This document shows positions 1 through 7,086 of a stretch of DNA of 7,362 nucleotides, piece by piece (positions within the stretch are counted from its first letter, which is position 1; each line of letters opens with the position of its first letter). The notes below the pieces were generated by a model, which saw only the letters and a list, made by a program, of their open reading frames with translations, ran no database searches and was not told where the DNA came from. Origin of the DNA: Planctomycetota bacterium (lineage in GTDB: Bacteria > Planctomycetota > Brocadiia > Brocadiales > Bathyanammoxibiaceae); assembly GCA_030598065.1 (NCBI GenBank), contig JAUVQR010000066.1, positions 1-7,362 of the forward strand, given 5' to 3'. A program made the position numbers and the translations under genes.

Positions 1-983
1 ATCTCCTCGGCCGTCTCCACGTCCACACAACGGTTAAGGGCGACAATAGAGCCAAAGGCGGATACGGTGTCGCCGCTGTAGGCCCTTCTAAATGCATCGG
101 ACAGTTTTTCCGCAATCCCCGCGCCGCAGGGGTTTGTGTGCTTTATCACCGCAGCCCCCGGCTTGGCAAACTCTTTTACCAGCTCAAGGGCCGCGTCCAG
201 GTCAAGTATGTTGTTGAATGACAGTTCCTTTCCCCACAGTTGTTCCAGACGTGATACGCAAGGTTCCGTATCGACATCGACACCGGTCTCCGCATCCACA
301 TAAAAGGCCGCGCTCTGGTGAGGGTTTTCGCCGTACCGGAGGCCCTGTTTCTTGGTGAACACCGGGGAGAGTTCTTGCGGAAAGCCGTCTTTTGCCAGAC
401 CGGCAAGGAAGCCGTAAATCGCGCCGTCGTAATGGGCCGTCAGCTTAAACACCTGAGTAGCCAGTTCCATGGTCTTGGCCTCGGATATGCACCCGTTATT
501 CGCCTCCATCTCTTCCAGAACCAGGGCGTACTGGCCGGGGTCAACCAGGACGGCCACATACCGGTGGTTCTTTGCCGCCGAACGTATCATAGAAGGGCCG
601 CCGATATCTATCTTCTCCACGGCCTCCTCCATCGTCACGCCCTCCCTGGCAACCGTCGCTTCAAACGGGTACAGATTTACAACCACCATGTCAATCGGGA
701 GAATGCCGTGCTCCTTCATCTGACTGACGTGCGTGCTGTTGTCCCTTAGCGCAAGCAGCCCGCCGTGGACCTTCGGGTGCAATGTCTTAACCCGCCCGTC
801 CATCATCTCAGGAAAACCCGTGTAATCGGAGACCTCTATAACGCCAACCCCGTTTTCCTTTAGCAGCGTGGCCGTCCCGCCGGAAGATATAATCTCCACT
901 CCGAGCCCGGCAAGCCCCTTTGCGAACCCTACCACTCCACTCTTGTCGTAAACACTAATCAAGGCCCTTTCTATCTTTGGCAT
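1..983 (-). CDS. purH: Bifunctional AICAR transformylase / IMP cyclohydrolase PurH (partial, C-terminus off window)
   Basis: PurH catalyses the last two steps of de novo purine synthesis in the cytosol: formylation of AICAR using 10-formyl-tetrahydrofolate, then ring closure of FAICAR to IMP. Reading down from the ATG at 983-981 gives 327 whole codons with no stop before the left edge. The N-terminal MGS-like cyclohydrolase domain covers about residues 1-145, with ISVYDKSG (9-16), a GRVKTLHPKVHGG segment (63-75) and DIGGPSMIRSAAKNH (126-140). The transformylase domain then begins, with LRYGENPHQ (215-223) and the KHTNPCG motif (281-287), whose Lys-His pair corresponds to the catalytic Lys/His of the family. 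PurH is usually somewhat over 500 residues, so roughly 190-200 are missing at the left. The start is chosen because the sequence after it (PKIERALIS) matches the normal family N-terminus. No strong Shine-Dalgarno precedes it. A good promoter lies about 110 bases upstream. The gene is divergent from ppdK, and no other purine gene is visible. Confidence 0.96.
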   Translation of the reverse strand, partial: MPKIERALISVYDKSGVVGFAKGLAGLGVEIISSGGTATLLKENGVGVIEVSDYTGFPEMMDGRVKTLHPKVHGGLLALRDNSTHVSQMKEHGILPIDMVVVNLYPFEATVAREGVTMEEAVEKIDIGGPSMIRSAAKNHRYVAVLVDPGQYALVLEEMEANNGCISEAKTMELATQVFKLTAHYDGAIYGFLAGLAKDGFPQELSPVFTKKQGLRYGENPHQSAAFYVDAETGVDVDTEPCVSRLEQLWGKELSFNNILDLDAALELVKEFAKPGAAVIKHTNPCGAGIAEKLSDAFRRAYSGDTVSAFGSIVALNRCVDVETAEE

Positions 984-1099
984 AGGTTCCGTTTCTTTGG
1001 CAGGTTAACTTTAACGGTCAATGTCTCCGAGATTCGTCTGTCGATTATGTCGCAGTGTCGGTAAGTTCTCTTCCGGATACAACATGCAAGAACGGCGTA

Positions 1100-1128
1100 A
1101 TACTAACACGACACTATAGTTATGTCAA
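1100..1128 (-). promoter_or_regulatory. Predicted sigma-70 type promoter of purH
   Basis: On the minus strand the sequence shows a perfect -35 hexamer TTGACA (1128-1123), a 17-base spacer and a -10 hexamer TAGTAT (1105-1100). The spacer ends in TGT, so the -10 box is also of the extended TGn type. A transcript would begin near 1093 and give purH a leader of about 110 bases. No experimental evidence is available, but a perfect -35, ideal spacing, a 4-of-6 -10 box and correct orientation together make chance unlikely. Confidence 0.6.
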
Positions 1129-1160
1129 ATGCTTTAGCGCCGCGGACATCAAGAATCTCC

Positions 1161-1189
1161 TTGCCTTGACCAGGAGTTTTTGTTAGACT
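1161..1189 (+). promoter_or_regulatory. Candidate promoter of ppdK
   Basis: TTGCCT (1161-1166) and TAGACT (1184-1189) are separated by 17 bases, and the -10 box is preceded by TGT (1181-1183), an extended -10 feature. Both hexamers are imperfect. Transcription would start near 1196 and leave a leader of about 145 bases before ppdK. It is the best plus-strand candidate I see in this intergenic region, but it is much weaker than the purH promoter on the other strand. Confidence 0.3.
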
Positions 1190-1323
1190 CGTGCCACTTA
1201 TTTTCTTGAGTTTGTGGGATTAGCAAGAAGTTTGCTGCAGAGGAGGGCGCAGTATTTCCGCTGTAGCGCTGCGATGTCGGTGCTTCCTGCCGTATCTGTC
1301 ACACCGAAGCGATAAAAAAGCTG

Positions 1324-1330
1324 AAAGGAG
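1324..1330 (+). promoter_or_regulatory. Ribosome binding site of ppdK
   Basis: AAAGGAG is a good Shine-Dalgarno sequence. It ends 12 bases before the ATG at 1343, slightly longer than the usual spacing. It supports that ATG, which also gives the canonical family N-terminus. Confidence 0.6.
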
Positions 1331-1342
1331 AAGTCGTACGCT

Positions 1343-4111
1343 ATGAGTAAAAAGTACATTTATTTCTTCGGTAACGGCAAGGCGGAGGGTAACGCCGGAA
1401 TGCGTGCCATACTGGGTGGAAAGGGCGCGAACCTGGCCGAGATGAGCAACCTTGGCCTGCCGGTCCCACCCGGCTTCACTATCGGCGCTGACGTTTGCAA
1501 GGCCTACTACGACAATAAAAATAAATACCCCGCTGGTCTGGCCGCTGAAATGGCAAAACACCTGGCAGCGCTGGAAGAAACCATACAGGCAGGCCTTGGA
1601 GACACGACCAACCCCCTGCTCGTATCCGTTCGCAGCGGTGCCGCCGCCTCCATGCCCGGTATGATGGATACCGTGCTCAACCTCGGCCTTAACAGCAAGA
1701 CCCTCGCGGCGCTTGTCAGCAAGACCGGCAACGAGAGGTTCGCATGGGACGCCTACCGTCGCTTTATATCCATGTTCGGCGACGTGGTCATGGGTATACA
1801 CCGCGACAAGTTTGAACACGAAATAGAAACGATAAAGAAAAAGGCCCGCGTAAAGAACGACACAGACCTCACCGTAAAACATCTTCAAGACCTGGTCGAA
1901 AGATTTAAACAAATATACAAAAAGGACACCGGCGAAGCCTTCGTTGAAGACCCGAAGGTGCAGATGCAGAAGGCGGTAAACGCCGTATTCGACTCCTGGA
2001 ACAACCCGCGCGCAATTAAATACAGAGAGCTGTACAACATAAAGGGCCTCCTCGGCACCGCCGTAACCGTTCAGGCCATGGTATTCGGCAACATGGGCAA
2101 CCATTCGGCCACCGGCGTGTGCTTCACCAGAAACCCTTCTACCGGTGAGAACAAATTCTACGGCGAGTTCCTTATCAACGCCCAGGGTGAAGACGTGGTG
2201 GCCGGAATCCGCACGCCGGAACCCATCAGTAACCTGAAAAAAGTAATGCCCCACCTCTACGACGAACTAATTCAGTACAAGAACCTCCTGGAAAAACGCT
2301 ACAAGGACATGCAGGACATCGAGTTCACCATCCAGGAAGACAGGCTCTACATGCTGCAGACCCGCAACGGCAAGCGCACCGCGAAGGCGGCGCTGAAGAT
2401 AGCAGCCGACCTAGTAAATGAGGGCGTGATAGACAAGAAGACGGCCATTATGCGGATAGACCCGGACCAACTGGACCAGATACTGCACCCGGTATTCGAC
2501 CCCAAGGCCAAGAAGGTGGTAATAGCCTACGGGCTGCCCGCGTCGCCGGGCGCGGCCACCGGCAAGGTGGTATTCAGCGCGGAAGAGGCCGAAAAGCTTG
2601 CCGCGCGGGACGAAAAGGTAATTTTGGTAAGAAAGGAGACGTCGCCGGAGGACGTAGCGGGGATGCACGCCGCACAGGGCATTCTCACCAGCCGCGGAGG
2701 TATGACCTCTCACGCGGCCGTCGTGGCCAGGGGTATGGGCAGGTGCTGCATAGTGGGCGCAAGCGACGTGAACGTAGATTACAAGACGCAACGCTTCAGC
2801 GTAAACGGCAAGACGGTAAGGCATGGGGACTACATCTCGCTGGACGGCACTCTGGGCGAGGTTATGCGCGGTCAGGTGCCCACCATAGAGCCCAAACTCA
2901 GCGGTGAGTTTGATACGCTGATGGAGTGGGCGGACAAGTTCAGAAAGTTAGAAGTAAGGGCCAACGCCGACACGCCCAAAGACGCGGCCAAGGCAAGAAG
3001 CTTTGGCGCCCAGGGCATCGGCCTCTGCCGCACGGAGCACATGTTTTTCGGCGAGAACAGGATCGACTACGTAAGACAGGTGATCATGCTGGCCCCCGAG
3101 GTAAAGAACCTCAAGGCAACCATTGCCGCGCACGAGGCGGACCTCGAAAGGGCCGGCAAGGACCTGCGGATAGAGTTGAAGAAGGAAATCGCCGAGGCTA
3201 AAGAGGCCCTGAAATTCCCAAGAAAGATGTACCAACAGGCACTGAACAAACTCCTGCCCATGCAGCGGGGCGACTTCGAAAAGATGTTCAAGGTAATGAA
3301 AGGCCTGCCCGTAACCATCCGGCTTCTCGATCCGCCGCTGCACGAGTTCCTGCCGCACGACGACAAGACCCGGAGGGAAATGGCCCATAAGGTCGGCATG
3401 TCCCTGAGCGAGATCATCGCGGCCGGCACGCGTCTTGAAGAGCTCAACCCGATGCTGGGCCACCGTGGCTGCCGGCTCGGAATCACCTACCCGGACATCT
3501 ACGACATGCAGGTGAGGGCCATCATCGAGGCCGCCTGCAACGTAAAGAAAAAGGGTATAGGGATATACCCGGAGATAATGATACCGCTCGCGTGTACAGC
3601 CGCGGAGGTAAAGTTACTCAAGGACAACCTGCACAGGATGGCCGGGGAAGTGATGAAAAAGAAGGGCGTCAAGGTCAAGTATCTGGTGGGTACAATGATA
3701 GAGCTGCCCAGGGCGGCCCTGATGGCCGACAAGATAGCCGAGCAGGCCGAGTTCTTCTCCTTCGGCACAAACGACCTGACGCAGATGACGTTCGGATTCA
3801 GCCGCGACGACGTGGCCAACTTCCTGCTGGATTACATAGAGCAGGGGATTTTGGAAAAAGACCCCTTCCAGTCGCTTGACCAGGACGGTGTAGGCCAGTT
3901 GGTAGAGATTGGGGTCAAGAAGGGCAGGAGCGTCAAGCCCAGGCTGAAGATAGGCATCTGCGGCGAGCACGGCGGCGACCCCGCATCTATCGAATTCTGC
4001 CACAAGGTAGGCATGAACTACGTAAGCTGCTCACCGTATAGAGTGCCCATCGCCCGCCTGACCGCCGCCAAGGCCAACATCCAGGGCGCGGAGGCTTCAT
4101 CTACGGCGTAA
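1343..4111 (+). CDS. ppdK: Pyruvate, phosphate dikinase (PPDK)
   Basis: PPDK reversibly converts pyruvate, ATP and phosphate to phosphoenolpyruvate, AMP and PPi in the cytosol, serving gluconeogenesis or, in reverse, glycolysis. The 922 residues are complete. The N-terminal ATP-grasp region has GGKGANLAEM near residue 26, SVRSGAAASMPGMMDTVLNLG around Arg97, and QTRNGKRTA from Gln339. The central swivelling domain has GGMTSHAAVVARGMG with the phosphorylated His457; Thr455 is the position regulated by phosphorylation in plants. The C-terminal TIM barrel binds PEP/pyruvate, with GLCRTEHMFF (Arg563), TIRLLDPPLHEFLP (Arg660), GTMIELPRA, FGTNDLTQMTFGFSRDD and GICGEHGGDP with catalytic Cys873. From memory of the Clostridium symbiosum numbering (His455, Arg561, Arg617, Cys831), the offset jumps from +2 to about +43 between Arg563 and Arg660. 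This places an insertion of about 40 charged residues at roughly 586-628. All key residues are present, so the enzyme should be active. It stands alone, divergent from purH and convergent with sdhB, and no PPDK regulatory protein gene is visible. Confidence 0.98.
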   Translation: MSKKYIYFFGNGKAEGNAGMRAILGGKGANLAEMSNLGLPVPPGFTIGADVCKAYYDNKNKYPAGLAAEMAKHLAALEETIQAGLGDTTNPLLVSVRSGAAASMPGMMDTVLNLGLNSKTLAALVSKTGNERFAWDAYRRFISMFGDVVMGIHRDKFEHEIETIKKKARVKNDTDLTVKHLQDLVERFKQIYKKDTGEAFVEDPKVQMQKAVNAVFDSWNNPRAIKYRELYNIKGLLGTAVTVQAMVFGNMGNHSATGVCFTRNPSTGENKFYGEFLINAQGEDVVAGIRTPEPISNLKKVMPHLYDELIQYKNLLEKRYKDMQDIEFTIQEDRLYMLQTRNGKRTAKAALKIAADLVNEGVIDKKTAIMRIDPDQLDQILHPVFDPKAKKVVIAYGLPASPGAATGKVVFSAEEAEKLAARDEKVILVRKETSPEDVAGMHAAQGILTSRGGMTSHAAVVARGMGRCCIVGASDVNVDYKTQRFSVNGKTVRHGDYISLDGTLGEVMRGQVPTIEPKLSGEFDTLMEWADKFRKLEVRANADTPKDAAKARSFGAQGIGLCRTEHMFFGENRIDYVRQVIMLAPEVKNLKATIAAHEADLERAGKDLRIELKKEIAEAKEALKFPRKMYQQALNKLLPMQRGDFEKMFKVMKGLPVTIRLLDPPLHEFLPHDDKTRREMAHKVGMSLSEIIAAGTRLEELNPMLGHRGCRLGITYPDIYDMQVRAIIEAACNVKKKGIGIYPEIMIPLACTAAEVKLLKDNLHRMAGEVMKKKGVKVKYLVGTMIELPRAALMADKIAEQAEFFSFGTNDLTQMTFGFSRDDVANFLLDYIEQGILEKDPFQSLDQDGVGQLVEIGVKKGRSVKPRLKIGICGEHGGDPASIEFCHKVGMNYVSCSPYRVPIARLTAAKANIQGAEASSTA

Positions 4112-4154
4112 GCCGCTAACCCCTCACAGCTCACCCCAAGCCGCAACGTGCGGA

Positions 4155-4223
4155 CAATCAGAATGACATCGCTAGCGATTTGGGCAGGCACGGGGGCCTG
4201 CCCCTACATCCATAATCTGATTG
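4155..4223. repeat. Nested inverted-repeat (REP/MITE-like) intergenic element
   Basis: An 8-base perfect inverted repeat, CAATCAGA (4155-4162) and TCTGATTG (4216-4223), encloses two further symmetric units: a 12-base perfect palindrome ATCGCTAGCGAT (4168-4179), and a hairpin with 8-base arms GGGCAGGC (4182-4189) and GCCTGCCC (4196-4203) around a 6-base loop. A smaller hairpin, CCGCA-ACG-TGCGG (4141-4153), lies just to the left. The whole would fold as a stem with two internal arms. It sits between the convergent stops of ppdK and sdhB, a usual home for REP-type elements. Whether it is repeated elsewhere in the genome cannot be seen here, and no flanking target duplication is evident. Confidence 0.5.
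4182..4203. terminator. Possible bidirectional hairpin terminator between ppdK and sdhB
   Basis: GGGCAGGC, a 6-base loop, then GCCTGCCC form a stable 8-bp, GC-rich stem located 70 bases after the ppdK stop and 36 bases after the sdhB stop. Position and stability suit termination of both convergent transcripts. Neither side has a run of T (plus side CCCTACATCC, minus side AAATCGC), so this is not a classical intrinsic terminator. It could instead be an RNA-stabilising hairpin or part of the repeat that surrounds it. Confidence 0.35.
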
Positions 4224-4239
4224 AAACCGGAAACGTGTG

Positions 4240-4956
4240 CTATTCCCCGCCCAGCAGTCTCCTGCGCATCAGGCGGCGTTTGACGTAGGCGATGGAGCGG
4301 GGCGGGTCCAGCTCCTTGGGGCAGCACTGGCAGGCGAAGACGCTGTGGCACCTCCAGGCGCCGTAGGGGCCGTCGGCCTTGTCCAGACGCTGGTTGTGGG
4401 CCGCGTCACGGATGTCCCTGACAAATCGGTCTATTTTGAGCAGCGCCGCGGGGCCCAGATACTCATTGCTGCTCAGCGTGACCGGGCAGGCGGAGTAGCA
4501 GCTCGCGCACTGGATGCAGTCAATCACCACGTCAAGTTCCTCTCTGTCCTCCTGGCTCTGTATGCGTTCTTTCTCTGGCGGCGGCGAGCCGGGGATGAGA
4601 TATGGCGTTACATGCTCGTACTTCTCCCAGAACTTGTCCATGTTGACGCACAGGTCCTTCTCCACCTCGACGTGGGCCAGCGGCCTTATCGTAACCTCCG
4701 GCGTCTTGAACAAGGCGACCTGCGTGTTGCAGGCAAGCCTGTGTCTCCCGTTTATGTGCATGGCGCACGAACCACATACCGCCGACCTGCACGATGACCT
4801 GAAGGCCAGAGAGCCGTCAAGGTTCTCCAATATATAATTCAGCCCGTCTAATACAGTAAGCCCGGTGCCGTCGTCGGGTACGGTAAACTTCTGGAAACAA
4901 GGTTTTCTGCCAGAATCAGGGTCGGTGCGCAGTATGTTGAACGTTACGTCGGCCAT
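4240..4956 (-). CDS. sdhB: Succinate dehydrogenase iron-sulfur subunit SdhB
   Basis: SdhB relays electrons from the FAD of SdhA to the membrane quinone site of respiratory complex II, on the cytoplasmic face of the membrane. It has 238 residues, a normal length. The N-terminal plant-type ferredoxin domain holds the [2Fe-2S] ligands Cys56, Cys61, Cys64 and Cys76 (C-x4-C-x2-C-x11-C). The C-terminal domain has CIQCASCYSACP, with Cys147, Cys150 and Cys153 for [4Fe-4S] and Cys157 for [3Fe-4S]. The last group is odd. The usual C-x5-C-x3-C-P appears as C203-HSVFA-C209-Q-C211-C212-P, one residue short and with an extra cysteine. The reading frame is intact and the C-terminus (PKELDPPRSIAYVKRRLM) is family-like, so this is probably a real variation rather than an error. 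The ATG directly follows the sdhA stop (0 bases between). A purine-rich stretch at 4964-4975, inside the end of sdhA, can serve as its ribosome binding site. Fumarate reductase is a possible alternative role. Confidence 0.95.
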   Translation of the reverse strand: MADVTFNILRTDPDSGRKPCFQKFTVPDDGTGLTVLDGLNYILENLDGSLAFRSSCRSAVCGSCAMHINGRHRLACNTQVALFKTPEVTIRPLAHVEVEKDLCVNMDKFWEKYEHVTPYLIPGSPPPEKERIQSQEDREELDVVIDCIQCASCYSACPVTLSSNEYLGPAALLKIDRFVRDIRDAAHNQRLDKADGPYGAWRCHSVFACQCCPKELDPPRSIAYVKRRLMRRRLLGGE

Positions 4957-6702
4957 CTAATATCTTCTCTCTTCCGGTTCAAACGTCCCCAGCCGGACCT
5001 CACTGTATTGAAATTTTGCGCCGTCTTTCGAATGAAACGCCAGGGTGTGCTTGAGCCAATTGTCGTCGTCTCTCCTGGGGAAGTCGTTGCGGAAGTGCGA
5101 GCCCCTGCTCTCTTCCCTCGCAAGCGCGCCGGCGACAACGGCCTCGGCCACGTCAAGGCTGCCCTCAAGTTCAAGGACCATCTGCAGCGACAGGTTCCAC
5201 CTCCTGCCGTTGTGAGCGGGCGAGACGTTCCGGAACCGTTCCCTGAGTCCTTTTATGGTCTCAAACGCCTCCGTCAACCGCCGCTTCTCACGGAAGACGC
5301 CCACCTTTGCTGTCATCACGTCCGCCATCTCCGTTTTAATGGCGGCAGCGGTGTCTTTACCGTCTTCCCTGGACAGCAACCCGTCTACCTTCTGTTGTAC
5401 CCTCTTGAGCGCGTCGTCGTGCGCCTTGCCCGGCTTCCCGGTCAATCTCTGCCCCTGCACGTATTCAGCGGCCTTGCCGCCGGCAATCTTGCCGAATACC
5501 AGCGTATCCAGCAAAGAGTTTCCGCCCAGACGGTTTGCCCCGTGTACGCTGACGCACGCCACCTCACCGGCCGCGTACAGGCCCCTGATGCTGGTTTCAC
5601 ACCCGGTATTGCACTCAAGCCCACCCATCGTGTAGTGGTGTCCCGGCTGTACCGGAATGGGGTCTGTGATGGGGTCTACACCGCTAAATTCGAGGCAGAT
5701 GTTCCTTATGCCATGCAGCCTGGCCAGTATCTTTTCCCGGCCCAGGTGCCGGACGTCAAGCTGTACGTATCCGCCGCTGCTCCCTCCGGCATCAAACCCC
5801 CTGCCGTCCAGAATCTCCCTGGTAATATTTCTGGCCACTATGTCCCTGGGGGCCATTTCCATGGCCTTTTCGGAGTCCGGATAGTTGGCCAGAAAACGCT
5901 CACCCTTGTTGTTCAACAGATACCCGCCTTCGCCCCTGGCGCCCTCGGTCACCAGTATGTTCTTTCCGAGGATGGTGGTGGGATGGAACTGCTCGAACTC
6001 CATGTCCTTGAGGGCTACTCCGGCCCAGTAGGGGACGGCCATCCCCATGCCGGTGTTTATGAGTGCGTTGGTGGTGTTTGCATAGATGCGGCCTGAGCCT
6101 CCTGTAGCAATTATCACCGCGCCGGCGCCGAACACCTCAAGCCTGCCGCTCTTCATCTCCATCGCAACGACGCCCTTGCACCGGTCGTCTTCAATCACCA
6201 GGGACAGCACCAGCCACTCCGGATAGATTACAAGGTCCTTGCGCTCGGCGGCCTGCTTGAACCTGATGGTCTGCTCGTAAACGGTGTTTAAGAGGGCATG
6301 GCCCGTGGTATCCGCCGCGTAGCACGTCCTTGGGAACCCGGCGCCGCCGAACGGCCTCTGCGATATCTTGCCCTCTTCCGTGCGGCTGAAGGGGCAGCCC
6401 CAGTGCTCCATCTCATAGACGCATGATGCGGCCGCCCTTGTCATCATTATGACGGCGTCCTGGTCGGCAAGGAAGTCGCTCCCCTTGACCGTGTCGTAGG
6501 CGTGCTTCTCCCAGTTGTCGTGTCCGCCCCTGGGATGGTTGCCCAGCGAGGCGTTTATGCCGCCCTGCGCCGCCACCGAGTGTGACCTGAGCGGGTGTAC
6601 CTTGGACAGTATCCCTACTCTTGCGTTGCGCTGATTTGCGGCAAGCGCCGCCCGCAGCCCCGCAAGCCCACCCCCAATTACCAGTATTTCGTGATACGGC
6701 AC
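4957..6702 (-). CDS. sdhA: Succinate dehydrogenase flavoprotein subunit SdhA
   Basis: SdhA oxidises succinate to fumarate at a covalently bound FAD and passes electrons to SdhB. It has 581 residues, close to the family norm. The dinucleotide-binding motif VIGGGLAGLRAA (8-19) is followed by RSHSVAAQGG, whose His41 is the expected covalent FAD attachment site. Further family motifs are FHPTT (His240), TEGARGEGGYL (252-262), MAPRDIVAR with Arg286, the GHHYTMGG segment (His355/His356), GLYAAGE (374-380) and GANRLGGNSLLD (388-399). These supply the residues expected for dicarboxylate binding and proton transfer. The start is a GTG at 6702-6700. The sdhC stop TAG (6717-6715) lies in the same frame four codons upstream, so no longer start is possible, and GGCGGAG at 6709-6715 provides a ribosome binding site with 6-base spacing. 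The gene lies between sdhC (12-base gap) and sdhB (0-base gap), so the three are surely co-transcribed. No flavinylation factor gene is in the window. Confidence 0.98.
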   Translation of the reverse strand: MPYHEILVIGGGLAGLRAALAANQRNARVGILSKVHPLRSHSVAAQGGINASLGNHPRGGHDNWEKHAYDTVKGSDFLADQDAVIMMTRAAASCVYEMEHWGCPFSRTEEGKISQRPFGGAGFPRTCYAADTTGHALLNTVYEQTIRFKQAAERKDLVIYPEWLVLSLVIEDDRCKGVVAMEMKSGRLEVFGAGAVIIATGGSGRIYANTTNALINTGMGMAVPYWAGVALKDMEFEQFHPTTILGKNILVTEGARGEGGYLLNNKGERFLANYPDSEKAMEMAPRDIVARNITREILDGRGFDAGGSSGGYVQLDVRHLGREKILARLHGIRNICLEFSGVDPITDPIPVQPGHHYTMGGLECNTGCETSIRGLYAAGEVACVSVHGANRLGGNSLLDTLVFGKIAGGKAAEYVQGQRLTGKPGKAHDDALKRVQQKVDGLLSREDGKDTAAAIKTEMADVMTAKVGVFREKRRLTEAFETIKGLRERFRNVSPAHNGRRWNLSLQMVLELEGSLDVAEAVVAGALAREESRGSHFRNDFPRRDDDNWLKHTLAFHSKDGAKFQYSEVRLGTFEPEERRY

Positions 6703-6708
6703 AAGCGG

Positions 6709-6715
6709 CTCCGCC
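6709..6715 (-). promoter_or_regulatory. Ribosome binding site that fixes the GTG start of sdhA
   Basis: GGCGGAG on the minus strand lies 6 bases before the GTG at 6702. Its first G is the last base of the sdhC stop codon, so ribosomes ending sdhC are placed directly on the sdhA start signal. This suggests translational coupling. Confidence 0.55.
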
Positions 6716-7080
6716 TAAAAGAATATTCCGTAGCTGTACACCGCTACCAGGATAAGTATACCGACTGAGCCCAGCATGAGGCCCCGTTGTATAGAACTCA
6801 GGTCGAACAGTTCTACCAGTGTTATCCTCAACCCGTTCAGGAGATGGATGAATACCGTCAGAAGCAGCGCGTACTCCATAGCGTGCCCCATCGGGTTGTT
6901 AAACTTGCCGACCGCCTTGTCGAACGCATCAGGCCCCTGGAAGACCGAGCTTAGCGTCCATATATGGAGTAGCAGGAAGATGACCAGCGCCGCGCCAGTA
7001 ACCCTGTGCAGCGTGAAGCACAGCACTTCTGTGCTGGGATTTACCCTGATTTCATCGATTATTTGAAGAAATTTTTCCAT
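6715..7080 (-). CDS. sdhC: Succinate dehydrogenase cytochrome b membrane subunit SdhC
   Basis: SdhC is one of the two integral membrane subunits that anchor SdhA/SdhB and form the quinone and heme b sites of complex II. The 121 residues give three hydrophobic segments, about 26-46, 67-88 and 99-120, the usual SdhC topology. The family signature LHRVTG (24-29) precedes the first helix, which ends in LLLHIW with His39. The second helix holds the FIHLLNGLR motif with His79, at the place of the axial heme ligand in Escherichia coli SdhC (His84, from memory). His39 and His79, with matching histidines in the neighbouring subunit, suggest a two-heme arrangement. The ATG at 7080 follows the sdhD stop by 6 bases. 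No Shine-Dalgarno is evident (the preceding bases read TTAATCCTTAACGACAA), so translation may depend on reinitiation after sdhD. The sdhC/sdhD naming could be swapped, since both subunits are small and related. Confidence 0.9.
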   Translation of the reverse strand: MEKFLQIIDEIRVNPSTEVLCFTLHRVTGAALVIFLLLHIWTLSSVFQGPDAFDKAVGKFNNPMGHAMEYALLLTVFIHLLNGLRITLVELFDLSSIQRGLMLGSVGILILVAVYSYGIFF

Positions 7081-7086
7081 TTGTCG

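Larger units (their letters stand above)
984..1342. other. Divergent intergenic region between purH and ppdK
   Basis: These 359 bases separate two divergently read genes and hold no supported coding region. On the minus strand they carry a near-consensus promoter for purH (1100-1128), followed by a leader of about 110 bases. On the plus strand they carry a weaker candidate promoter (1161-1189) and the ppdK ribosome binding site (1324-1330). A short inverted repeat, TTCTTG at 1203-1208 with CAAGAA at 1224-1229, lies in the presumed ppdK leader, but its 15-base loop and 6-base stem make it weak evidence. In the purH leader the near-repeat GTTAAAGTTAAC (minus strand, about 1002-1013) is the only local symmetry seen. 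I recognise no purine riboswitch, T-box or tRNA. Confidence 0.7.

Noticed and set aside
318..749. A 143-codon open frame on the plus strand opposite purH
   Set aside because: The minus-strand PurH frame carries all the family motifs through this stretch. The plus frame has no ribosome binding site or recognisable domain.
984..1093. A purine riboswitch in the purH leader
   Set aside because: I could not identify the conserved three-helix junction of known purine-sensing aptamers in these bases. Only a short GTTAA near-repeat is visible.
1021..1119. A possible 32-residue plus-strand small protein in the purH-ppdK gap, containing a C-x2-C pair
   Set aside because: It has no Shine-Dalgarno, runs over the purH promoter and leader on the opposite strand, and a chance frame of this length is expected.
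1220..2254. A 344-codon open frame on the minus strand opposite ppdK
   Set aside because: It lies wholly against the ppdK start region and its 5' half. Its translation has no recognisable motif and is rich in Val, Gly, His and Tyr, as expected of an antisense shadow in a GC-biased gene. PPDK on the other strand is certain.
4237..4797. A 186-codon open frame on the plus strand opposite sdhB
   Set aside because: It is the antisense of the cysteine-rich SdhB sequence, with no family resemblance of its own.
5008..6096. A 362-codon open frame on the plus strand opposite sdhA
   Set aside because: It is antisense to a complete, motif-rich SdhA and has a low-information, proline- and valine-rich translation. 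It is best explained by codon bias.
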